From assembly GCF_014805625.2 (NCBI RefSeq), contig NW_023998485.1:927040-991039 (forward strand): a stretch of DNA of 64,000 nucleotides, read 5' to 3'. Below, piece by piece: positions 1 to 12,200 of this stretch; position 1 is the stretch's first letter; each line of letters begins with the position of its first letter. This DNA comes from Glossina fuscipes (lineage: Eukaryota; Arthropoda; Insecta; Diptera; Glossinidae). Position numbers and translations under genes: made by a program. Under the pieces are notes generated by a model. The model saw only the letters and a program-made list of their open reading frames with translations, did not search any database and was not told the origin of the DNA.

Positions 1-577
1 TTTTGTATATATATTTTTCTCTTTGCGTCTTTTTTTCCGCTCTGGAAAGTTTTCTCTGAACGTTATGTTACGCTTATGTTTAAATATCTGCCATATGAAT
101 ATGCAAAAGTATTGCTTTCACTTCAATTTCTTGTACTTTCTATGGGAAACTAGCACTACTTTTTCTTGTGGACATTCTAGGATGTTTAACAGCACATTAA
201 TTCTCAACTACTTGAACTTTATTGGTGTGATTGTGTTAACAGTGTGTAACCACAGCGTTAGCTAAAAGTTTATGGGGAACGAATTACTTTAACGAAATTT
301 ATGGGATATTTAAACTTTACAATTTATTTTTGGTTGAGAGAAAAAAAAAGAAAGAACACAACAAAAATTTTTCCTGCAAAAAAATGCTCGCAACATTGTC
401 GTCGAAAAAGTAATGAGGTTTTATTGCTAACTTTCAATTTTACATGTCCTCTAAAGTTTCTCATACATCTGGCTCCGCTTACGTTCCTCGAACTCCACAA
501 CATATACTCTCGTTGTCATCTCAACATTCACTTCACGTACTCGTTTACAGTTCAAATGATCTTATATTTGGCTCATT

Positions 578-580
<3 letters not shown>

Positions 581-626
<46 letters not shown>

Positions 627-636
627 NNNNNNNNNN

Positions 637-686
<50 letters not shown>

Positions 687-752
687 CTCTCTCTCTCTCT
701 TTCTCTCTCTCTCTGTCTGTCTCTCTCTGTCTGTCTCTGTATCTATCTCACT
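581..752. repeat. (CT)n microsatellite interrupted by an assembly gap
   Basis: An almost pure CT dinucleotide array, degrading to CTGT/CTAT at its right end. Ten Ns at 627-636 sit inside it. The true length is unknown because assemblers collapse such arrays. The overlapping open frame is a repeat artefact (Leu-Ser repeats). Confidence 0.97.
627..636. other. assembly gap (10 N)
   Basis: A run of ten undetermined bases inside the CT microsatellite; probably a placeholder rather than a measured distance. Confidence 0.99.
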
Positions 753-3008
753 GCCTCTTTCTTTTTTCGCCTCTCTCGATCTGTCTCTTTCTTCCTTTTT
801 CTCACTTTACCCTTACCTGGCAAACACGAGTGCGCTCATTTACGCTAATAGTATCTTTCTCTTTTTAAAACACTTTATACCATTTTAAGCAAATTAAAGG
901 CTCTGTAAAAGAAAAAAACTTTACACTCTCTCGCTTATCCAGTGTTCTCACCCTCCACCAATATCAACACTAAAACAAACACTAAAAATGAGTCGAAATA
1001 TAAAATTGGGCGCTTTAACTTTTAAAGACCGAAATAGCCGCCGTAAGAAAGTTTCTCTCTGTAAAACGAATTTTGTATGGAAGATATATAATGAAAGTAA
1101 ATTGTAAAGAGAAATTACATTTTTTATAAACAGAGAATCTGTTAATATAAAAAATGAAAAAGGAAGAAAAATGTAATTTCTAAGACTTTCTAGTAAATCT
1201 ATATAAAATTAAAGAAAGGTAAGAAAAAGAATATAATAAATAATATTGAAAAAAATATATATCAAAAGTTTACATAAAACACTTTAAAATGAATAACATT
1301 TATCATTCATGTCAAAGCATGCATAAACTTGCTGTAGTTTGCTGCACAAATGCCTGTCAGTCTTACTTATAGCAATTATTTTAAAAGCCTTTTTTAATTT
1401 TTTTTTTCAAAACTTTCCGCAATTCTTTTCCCCAAAAAAAGAAAGGGAATTGAAAGCAAATTTTAGACCATTGTATATTAAGCATTTTCTTTTTTTTACC
1501 AACAATACTCATCAACTTAAAAGACAAACGCATATTCAGTCGCAATAATTGTCAAAGATTTTAGAATAAGCTTCAGAAAGAAACTAAAACAAAAGAAAAG
1601 CAATTACCGACCGCGAGCCCGGGTGTATGTGATGTTTCTTGTCTATACCCCAAACTTCAATTCTTTTCCAGTATTAAGTTCGAAATAAGTATTCAATGTA
1701 TGATACTCATTATTAGTATGAAATTATTAGTATGAAACCAACTAAATAAAAAAGTATATCTTCGAAAATCATTCCATGGGCAGTATAAAAAAATTTGTCA
1801 TTTCAGCTTAAAATTCACCTCAAAATTAATATTTTCTTTTTTATGATTTAAACTGTCTTGATGCAATTCATTTCAAAGATGATATAAAAATAGAAATAAG
1901 CAAAAATAGGTAATAAGTAAAAATACCCACTCATATTGAACCAAATCGCAAGTTTCTATATATTAATTCATTTTTTGTAAAACGTCCGAATAGTACAAAA
2001 TTACCATAGAACGGTAGATAGCACCATTAACAGATCGGACTGAAAGTCGGATTCAACGAAAAAAGTCCAAACCAGCAGAGAAAAGAACCCTTCGCCAAAC
2101 ATTAACAAAGTAAGGAATGCATGAGGGCCAGATGAGCTAACAATAAAATTTCCGGCTTCCCCACCGTTAATTACGGACGTCGAAATGGAAAAGATTAACT
2201 TGCATAGACATTAAAGAAAATTAAAGAGATAATTGACGAAAGCGACCGTTAATACTAAGTTACGCACTACTCTCTTCTTAAACCAATGTCGCGAACATCA
2301 CTATTTTTGCAAGAACTTGGCTTGGTCACACAATCCCAGCAGATCTTAACAAATTTACTCCTCCAATTTACGAACGTGACAAATTATCAATAAAAACGAA
2401 ATTTTTGTTGGTAAATTAACTGAAATCGGACGCTATCGCACACCCGAGAAGTTAAGAGTCGCAATTGGTAGTTCGGTTGTTGTAGAAAAGAAACAAGAAG
2501 TACTTTCTATGCCGTGGTATATTGATCCCTTGTTCAGCTGCATCATGCTATTTTGCATTCATATAAATTTATTAAATCTTCACGTTTAATGTCCTCTCAC
2601 AACCAATTACGCAAAATTTTTTAAATAATCAGGGGCCTGAAGGCAGTGTTGAATGATAACAGAAAAACAAAACTCGAATGCTTATAAATAATAGCAGAAT
2701 AATCATAGGTCTCGACTTTTACAATGAGGCTTCAAACTTCAAAGTATTATTAGCCCTAATATTCTAATTCTTAATTCCGATTTTTTTGTACATATTTTAT
2801 TTTTACATTCTTTTACATATAAAATTATTATTATTTTTTTTAATGAGCCTTAATTCATCTCATTTCAAGCATGCATTTAGTTATTGGCTTGAAGCACCAA
2901 TTAGTTTTTAAGTAGAGAAAAAATGTGAATGTGTGCTCATATACTTGTATTAATTTACTTCTGTTGAATACTAAATCTCAAGTAATTCATGTTCACTGTG
3001 CATAACTT

Positions 3009-3035
3009 ATATATATATATATATATATATATATA
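3009..3035. repeat. (AT)n microsatellite just upstream of an exon
   Basis: About 13 AT units, roughly 40 bases before the acceptor of the M1 exon. It lies in the branch-point and polypyrimidine zone, so length variation could in principle influence splicing; that is inference only. Confidence 0.95.
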
Positions 3036-3076
3036 CGTATGTAATTATAGATATTATTATTTTTTTTTTAATTCAG

Positions 3077-3271
3077 GTGTGCCCGGCAAACGTAATGAAA
3101 TCTATTATAACTGCTGTCCGGAACCTTATATTGATATAACATTTACCATCATTATAAGACGACGTACATTGTATTATTTTTTTAATTTAATTATACCATG
3201 TGTACTGATAGCCTCAATGGCTTTGTTGGGTTTTACACTGCCACCAGACTCCGGTGAAAAATTATCATTAG
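3077..3271 (+). CDS. nAChRalpha6: nAChRalpha6 exon: vicinal cysteines, M1, start of M2 (exon 7 in Drosophila numbering)
   Basis: The acceptor is a T-rich tract ending in ttcag at 3076, just after an (AT)n run. The donor is g/gtaagt at 3272. Both ends are phase 1. The exon encodes [14 protein letters not shown] (end of loop C with the agonist-binding Cys-Cys pair), then the conserved [14 protein letters not shown] pre-M1/M1 stretch, the M1 proline in IIPCV, and [14 protein letters not shown], where GEK forms the cytoplasmic M1-M2 linker that sets cation selectivity. A start codon is open upstream at 2989, but that segment is intron and the true reading enters at 3077. The exon number is from family knowledge. 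Confidence 0.97.
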
Positions 3272-6200
3272 GTAAGTTAAACGGAATTTGATAAGTAAAG
3301 TTAAATATTTACAAACAAACAGATTTTAACATAAAAGGCAATATTTCACAAATCCCTGATTAAGCCCTTAATCAATGCATAGAAGCGTATGTCTGCTTCT
3401 TTTGTAGAGAAATGAATGAATAAATAAATTTAAACTGTTAAATCTGTTGTTTTGCAAATTCAATGTTCCCTAATAGTAATCAAAAAAAAAAAAAGAAGAA
3501 AATTGTTCTTTTATACACATTTAAGTTTTCTTATTTTTTCTCTCAATGCTTTATTTGATTATTTCATAGCATAATAGTTGTATGCTTAACACTGTAATCT
3601 TTTGGTTAAAATGCATAACAACATAAATCTTTTGCTTATAATAGCTGTGCTTAACTTTCTAGAAGGTTGAGTGTCTCTTTATATATTGGAGTGCCTCTTT
3701 GCTCTTTTTTTTTTTTTTTTTGATGCAAAATATATTTTTACAAAGAGTTAAATGCACATGGCTTTAGCAAATATAAAGAGCAGCATGGGCGGCAAGATTT
3801 TATTTATATATTTATGTTTTTGACGCCAAAGGTAAGCAGATAATTTTTTCTAACTTTTAATTTTGCGTTTTTCTTAAATTTTTCCCCCGTTTGATAATTA
3901 AAACTAATTTTGAAAGTTTTTGTTAACAAAAGCAAAAAGAAAAGAAAGTGAAACCAAAAATCTTGATACACAAAATAAATTATATTTAGAAAAAATTAAT
4001 AATTACATTTCTGTCCATTGTATGAGCCTATTGACTTAGAATTTAAATGTAGACATCGATCATCAAAGTATGAGCCACCAATATCATTTTAAATAACCAA
4101 TAGTTTCCAGAAACCAATTATGGGGAATAAACATTTATTAACATTTTTCGATTACTTGCATCTATTTATTCTTTGCCCAATAGCCGTTAATGTGTTCAAT
4201 TTGGGAGATAATTAATAATCCGTCCATTGCGGCGAATTAGCGCAAAGGCTGGAATATGCAATATCCATAAAATTAGCAAAGAGTCAAAGGATGTAAATCC
4301 AGTGCTAAATACCAATTGATTATTTTGCAAAATACATGTTGTGCCTAAGTGGAGAATTAACACTCCTGCAACTAATTGTTGCATTACATTAAATAACTAT
4401 AACTTCAGTAAAAGTGCAATTGATTTAGGAAAACTTTAAAATGTTAAAGAAATAGAACAAAATGTAACAGAAAAGCTTTCGATTTCTAGTTGAAACTTTT
4501 CGTTTTTTTTTTTTTCTTAAAAAATTGCTTTTTCATGTGGACGCAAGCAAAAGCCACCGTTAGCAGATTATTTCTTTTATGAATACAATTTTCTTGAATT
4601 TTGAGCACATTACATCTTTTTCTTCTTGTTCAGCTTTATTTCCTTATTTCATGGGAATTTTACACAGGTCAGTTTTTATGTGGGAGTGCCTATACCTTAT
4701 TTAGGATTTCTTATATTTTTGATGATTTTACTGTTAGTGCATATAAAAATTAGTATACTTTTAGTCTTTTGGCTTGCATATACATGGCATTCATAAATAA
4801 TTAAATTTGTCAACAAGCATTTCGTTCCCATGCCCACAAAAAGTAGTCGCGGGTCTATTAGTTTTGTCTTGCCTTCACGATGTACTTAACAAATTTTTAC
4901 ACTGAACCTGCTTGAGTCGACTTGTCCACAACCGTCTGTCTATTTTTCCAACTACTGAGAACTTCAAAAATGCAAATAGGCGATTCCATACTATCTGTGC
5001 TAATGCAGCAAATCGTCTTTGAAACCAATAAGCGCAGGCATTTCTCTTATGTTTGACAAGCCATAAGACCACGAAAGCCATTTCTTCACGTCTTCATGCG
5101 AATCAAGGCGCTGCTCCAAAACTGCGCAATTCATCGATGCAAAAAAGTGATGGTCGCCAGGAGTTGGTGACTGCTAACATGGGCTAGTACTTCCCAATTA
5201 AAAGCTTTTAATGTGTCGTGAACCAGTTTTGCCAAATGAATGCATAGACATATTTCATATTGGAAAAAGGCGAATGTGCAAGTCGATCAATTGTTGCTAG
5301 TAGCGTTTGCTATTCATTATTTCAATAGGTCTTAACAGTTTATAATAAATGTCGATCGGATACTATGGAACATAATCTTGCTGTGAAAACGAGTCGGTTC
5401 TAGGGCGGTAGTGGACGAGAGGTGCGTTTGGGCCTGCGCATGATCGCTTACGTCTGCTATTCTAAAAAGATATCCATTTTTCATCCTTAGTACAGGTGCA
5501 ATACAAAGTCAGCACAGAACTCCACATCTTCGTTTTTAAAAAAAATATTTTTGTTTCTCAATAGGTCTTTTTCTTCTATTATGTTCAGAAATCGACAACT
5601 AAAAATTCACTGAAATGCTGTATAAAAAAAGCCTAAAGTGAACACACAGTTCTTTATTTAGCCCTTAGTAATGCTGGGGTTAGATTTGATATATAATATT
5701 CATTTATTCGGGTGATTATTTACTTAGGATCTTTTTTAATTTTGCGTCCGCCACGTTATTATTTTTTTTTAAAGTTTTTATAAAAATATGCATGTTACTT
5801 GTCCGCCACGCGGGATAGAACAGAACAGCAAGGAGTAAATTCTGATGTGTAAGAAGCAATGTAGTATATGAGTATAAAGTGTCATATAAAGGAACTGATG
5901 GTTGTGAGAGTAAAAAAGTGTAAAAGAGAGTAGGTTCGTAAATTGACTGCAAACGGTTATGTCAACATGGAATAATTTATTATTATTATTATTATTATAA
6001 ATTTAGCCAGAGAATAAATTCTAAGACTAACGTCTTAAAAGCACCAGCATCTAGGGCTGTCGGCTTTTATTAAAAACTCTACCGCACTTGAGGTTTGAAC
6101 CCACGACTTGGAATAATTTAAAAACGGGAAAGATTGTGAAGTAAACTGTTAAATTACAGACCGCATATAAAGAGTTTGCGAAGAGTGGAATGGCGAATAG

Positions 6201-9200
6201 ATGTGGTAACATAGGAACGGGCAAATATTACATGATTAGGAGATTGTACACATGTACATAAAGGGTTGTTTGTTATTTTAATTTTGAATAGATGAACTTT
6301 ACATCTCGTGTAATTAAACATCAGTCTGATATAAGACAAATAATGCCATGTCAGAGTTCGCAATCGAAGGCCTTTATTTATTTGTGGAAATAAAGAGTAT
6401 AAACGACGACCATAAGGTTTTATTGCATCGCTATTGCCAAGAAAGAACTAAATGCGTTTTGTCGATTGGCCTTATATCTGCAGCACAATCGTTAAACCGA
6501 GATGGTCTGGAAGAAGCAATCTGCAGCGTTGGTGCCAAGAATGCCCGTGTGACTGAGCACCCAGAGAAAGTGGAAAAAAATGTGTCAGACTTGAGGTTAT
6601 AAAGTAAGGATATGATTTCTACTATGTAAGGGCGAGTTTTAACTGAGGAAAAAGGTATTACTCAGACTGTTTTTATTTATTAAGGATGCTAGTGCAGTTG
6701 AGTTGGGCTATTTTAATTACTTAATATTATCGACTTGTGTTCTAATTAGTGCGTGTTTTCTTTTCGTCTGCGGACTTTTCGGTGTTGCCTACCACTAACA
6801 TCACTCCTATTGACAAAAAATATGTTATGATTTCTTCAACTCATCCTACCTTAACAATTTCACAAATCAGTCCTTTTGCTATTAAAAAAAAACTAAATAG
6901 CATTACAACTTATATAGACTCTATTTTGATTCTACGCGATGGCAATTTACTTGCCCTCGCCGGGAACCCGCGCGCAACCGAAAACCTCATACATTCAGGC
7001 CTTTATTCAGAGCCATCTATGCATTTCGAATAATGGAAAACCAACGTACTTTTCAACTCATCACATCTTCTCCCATATTGATTTAACATTTTGCTCTCCG
7101 TCACTTCTTCCTTTGGCTTCATGGTCTATTTCTGATGATCTACATAATAGCGATCACTATCTAATCATAATCGAGCTTAGGATTCCTTGGTGGAACAACA
7201 CGCTTTCGTTTTTGAGGAAAAATAAAATGGATCTATGATACCGCTTTAAGAGATGTCCTGATCACGATCATTTGTTATTATACAAAAAGGCCAATGCTCA
7301 ATTTAGGAAGGAATTACGAAAATCAAAGGCACTTAGTTTCGAACTTTTTTCGAGAGGAATTCACAGAAATACATCAATGAAAGTTGTCTGGAACAAAATC
7401 AACAGACTTAATGGGACCTCTAATCTGAACGAAATCTTTGCCATCTGTACTCCCAATGGAAGTTTAACTGATGCAGATGAGATTTCTAATTACTTTGGAC
7501 AAATGTGGTGCGAGTAGTCCTCTTACAGCAACTTCTCCATTGCTTTCATTGAAAATAAAAGGACTCCAATTTCTCTTTCAAATGCTATGGACAGATGTGC
7601 CTTGTCCCTGGAAAATTGCATATCTACCTCAGAACTTAAAGGTTTTCTCTCTAAATAGAAGGGGAGGACACATGGTCTAGACCGCATCTCCTACCAAATG
7701 ATCAGTGCTATGTCTTAGTCTAGTGAAAAGAAATTACTAGACCTATATAATACGGTATTTTTGACTGGCCATATACCCTATATGTGGAAACTGGCAACAG
7801 TTGTTCCAATTCCAAAGTCAAAAAATGTGTCCATCGCATCGGATTACCTTTCTTTTATCTTGCCTCTCAAAGGTTCTGAAAAAGATTACGGCATCTAGAT
7901 TATCTTCGTTTCTTGAGTCCAAGAACCTGATTACAAAGCAACAAGTTGGTTTCAAGCGGGGTAGAAAGTGCATCAACGCTCTTTTACACATTGATTATCT
8001 TACAAGCAAAGCAATTTTCGAACGGAATCATGTACAATTCTCTCAATTGATTTCGAAAAAGCATTTGACAGAGTTGGTCTTCATGTTATCTTAAGACTCT
8101 TGAAATCATAGAATGTTGGACCCAAAATCTTCAACTACATTAAATCATTGATGTCGCATCGGCGGTTTAAAGTTAGAATCAATAATCATCTCTCTGATTC
8201 CTTTCCGCTAATGAATGGTATTCCGCAAGGATCTCCTCTTTCTGTCACGCTTTCCAGATCGCCAGCAAAATTCTTTGCCGTGTACCGAAAATCTGACATT
8301 GTCTTTACGCGGACGATGTTTATAGTTTTACAAAAGAAAAAGATAGCACGTGGGCAATCAACATCCTCGGACCTACTGGACGAGAGATCTCCACATGGGC
8401 AAACTCGTCAGGGGATAAAAATTCTATACAAAAATCAAAAAAATGTACATTTGTCGAGAGCAGGTATGCGATGCAGGAAATCTACTGATGCATATTAATG
8501 ACTTACCAGTACAAAACGTGCAGACGCTTCATATCCCCGGGCTTACGTTTTCCAACGAATATCATTGGAAAAGACATTGTCTTCGATTAAAAAATTCTAT
8601 TTTAACAAGGATGAATTGCATACTGTACGTTGCTTAAAAAAGTCATACGCACATTAACACCTTTGCTTATTTTACCAAAATGCTTGTTTTAAGCAAGCTG
8701 ACTATGCTTTGATAATATATGGCAATAGTTGCAAATCTAATATCAACATCCTCAAACCGATCTATCACCAAGCCCTCAGAGCAAGTTGTTATGCTTTTCG
8801 GACAACGCCCATAAATAATACTATAATATTTGAAACTGGTCTCCCAGCTTTAGAAACTAGACTTTGGGTATTATAGCTCCATGGATTTTGAAAGACTGCT
8901 CTTTTGACATTCACATGAAAGAAGATACTCGAAACTACGTCGTCAGGAATCTAATAGCTGAAAAAACTCAGGTACTGGAGAGTAACGGTTGGAATCTTTT
9001 ATACACAGACAGCTCAAAATCTTCTGGTCTGCCACCTGCTTGTGTCGTGGTAGATGATGCTTCAGAACAGGTTCTTCTCAATTACATATTTCATGAAAGT
9101 ACTTTTACTTTCAAAACCGAAGCCAGAGCTATCCTTCATGCCGCGAACCTTTCCCATGAAGACAAACTCAAAACCGTCATTGTTACTGAGAGATTGTTTG

Positions 9201-12200
9201 TATTAAAAACTATACGGAATCCTTCGAATTTGATATGGAGCACAATTAACAAATTAAGGAATATCATTACAACACCCGGCGAAGAAGAATTATGAGTATT
9301 ATGAGTCATATCGGTTTATTGGGAATGAGCACCTCTAATTATGGATGATGTCATGGAAAAGTTGGATCTCCAAAGATACATTGGAGTAAAAGAAAAGAGA
9401 AAATTGCAGAAGGAAATCTACAATACTATCATCAACACTACTCTTCCATTAACCCTCAATTTACTCCACCTTTATATCCAAAAAATGTTGAGGAAATCAA
9501 GATCTAAATATTTTCGAGAGTTCGCCTTGCTCATGCAATTGCAACTCACCAATAAATCTTGAAGAAGTCTTCCTCGCAATCTGCAATTGTGGACAAATTC
9601 TCACTATAAAACGCATTTGCTGTGACTGCCTTAACTTTACCTTGGCTAGAAGTATTGGATTTGGAACGATTAACCCTAAGGACATTCTACAATCAGCTAC
9701 AGAACAGAATATCAATACAATATATTACTTTATCAAAACTACTAGACTCAATATCTAATGTACTTTTATAAATTAGAGCCGATAGCCTGTGTTACTAGTG
9801 CTCAATGTCTTTTTTTTAGTCTAAGAATTTATTTCATTAGTCTAAAATTATAATAATAATAATAACAACAATAACATTTTCATTATTGATGAAGATAGAA
9901 TAGCGAACCCGAAGAGGATTGTTGGCTAAGAACACACATGTGAAGGTCGCGAGATAAGCGTATGGCGAAGTTGATAATAGAGTTTAATTTACAGAACGGC
10001 TTGACATTATGTAGATTTTGAATACTATCGGAGATTTGAGATAAGTTAGAGGAAGTGGTACGATCAGTGATTATTTCGTGATCGGAAGTTTGTCTGTGAT
10101 GGGTTTTACAGAGTCAGGATATGAAGATTTTATATTGGAAGGGGAAATGGTAATTTCAGGGTTTAACATCTTCTTAGTTGTAACTGTGACAGCAGACTTT
10201 GTGTTTGGTCGTTTGATTGCTGGTTGAGAGATTGAGGGAGGCAACGTAGGGAAAGTCTCCAGAGAAATTGAAAAATTTAGATTATTTGGGTGTGCGTAAA
10301 TATTCCGAGAGAAAAAGTACACTTGTAGTTTGAGTCATTCCGCTGCGTCCTTTTTGGATTTAGCAAATTTTGTTGCATGATAGATGGCATTTGGAGTTAC
10401 CATGATCGTCATCCTTAGGGTTAATGCATTTTTTGGCACTTTAAGGACAAGTCGGGGAGCAATCGTGGCTTGTGCCATAGGAAAGGCAAAGCGACCTCTG
10501 CTGTGAGCATACTTTAGCTATGTGGCCGAAACGCCAACATTTGCGGCACTGTAATATTGGTTCGACGTAAGGTTTAATCGGGAAAAGAATTCCTTCCAAA
10601 TAGATGTGGGAGGATTTCGGACAAACTTATACAGACTGTGTCCAAATGCCCACAAGATTTAGACATTTGGTTGAATTTACGAAAGCGCTTGGTTTCCGCA
10701 ACTTTGCAAGAATTAGGCGGGGGACCAAATTAAAATAGATTCTTGGGACGGGTAGATGAGTAAATCTCAAGCTCGATGAAATCAGAGGGTTTAAAGGCAA
10801 CCCCGCAGATGTGACAGAAATCGCATGGAATGTAAAGAAAGACATCGAAGTTAGTTTTATAGTCTACAGGAAAAGCATTTGTAATATAATAATTAAAATC
10901 TATTGAATCATATAAACCACAATTTCGAAAATCCTCAACTACGTTTATGGAAATATTTTAACGCACATAAACGAAAACCAAAAATCAAAGCACAATAATC
11001 TTTTTTCTTGCGAAATTTGTGAAAAGATTTGGGATAACACCCAAAACTGTAAAATACATTTTTTGTAATTATATGAGAAAATGCAGGCAAAGCTGTTGTA
11101 GCTTGCAAAACCAAGCACATACGCGGCATAGGGAAGCAAAAAGATTTTCTACTCTTGTCAAAAAGATAACTGAATATATATAAGTTAAAGTAGTATTACC
11201 GATTTGTCGCACTCTACCGTAATTTACAAGTTATTGCTAAGTTTACATTTTACACCTAACCTAGTTAAGATAGTGTAATTCTAGTAATAAGCTATTAATA
11301 AAATATTATATGCTTACGTTATTATTCTAAGCGATAACCTAATTTAGTTATATTGCTTAAGTTAGCATTAAGTTATTTCTTATATAAGATACTGACCATA
11401 CATTAGATACATCATAATATAAGCAAGTATTTTAAACGAAAGTTAAAGAGTAAAGAATCTAAAATAATCCAATAAACCAAAGAACATTCAATTTCTAAGT
11501 GGTGTCACTGCAGTAAGCTTTGAATATAAAATTTTTCTTTTATAAAAATAAACGAAAATTTTTTTTCTTTTACAAAAATAAACAAAAAATTCCAAGCTGT
11601 GAAAATGTGAGAGGTTTATAATTTAGTAAACAGTAAACACAACGACAAGAAACTGTGAATAAACAATTATTTTTTATTTTTTTTTTTCACAAACTCCTTC
11701 AAGATTGTATGTGGACAAATAAACTGTTTTTGTATTTTTCATTTCATTTCGATCAGGGCGAATATCCTTAAAGAACTCTTCGCCTTTGTTATTAAAATTT
11801 GTTATTTAAAGTCATATTAAAACAATGTGCTTAGGCGTCCGGCAAAGTTAGACTTTCTGATAGAAATACTACTCACACCGAGCAACAATTTGGGAAAAAA
11901 TTGATATTATTGACAAGAGCACCACTTCAAGAATGCCGGTTAAAGTATTTCTTCAAATAGAAACGATCAAATTTTTATCTCAAATGCGTTTAAAGTATTG
12001 ATAACAAGTAATAGAACTCACTTTCTAATATTCAATGTAAAACGGTAACTGAAGGGATTAGTTGACAAGTCATTGTAAATAAAAAATGCAGCGATCATTA
12101 ATTTCACTTTGGTATAAAAGTTTAAGTGCAGAATCAATCGGTCTACGTAAATAATATCCGAAGATATATCTGTTCTCTCATCATAGAAGATTGACACATG

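Larger units (their letters stand above)
1..3076 (+). other. 3' part of an upstream nAChRalpha6 intron
   Basis: No exon was recognised here: the Cys-loop and TITWFPFD-like blocks of the receptor are absent in every frame I read. It contains the large (CT)n tract with an N gap, polyA/T runs and AT-rich sequence, and ends in (AT)n plus a T-rich acceptor. Open frames in this stretch are low-complexity or chance. Confidence 0.7.

Noticed and set aside
444..848. 134-codon frame rich in Leu-Ser
   Set aside because: Translation of the CT microsatellite, crossing the N gap.
6090..6102. Possible functional tRNA gene (B-box match)
   Set aside because: No A box, acceptor stem or cloverleaf; it lies inside a TSD-flanked insert with a (TAA)n tail.
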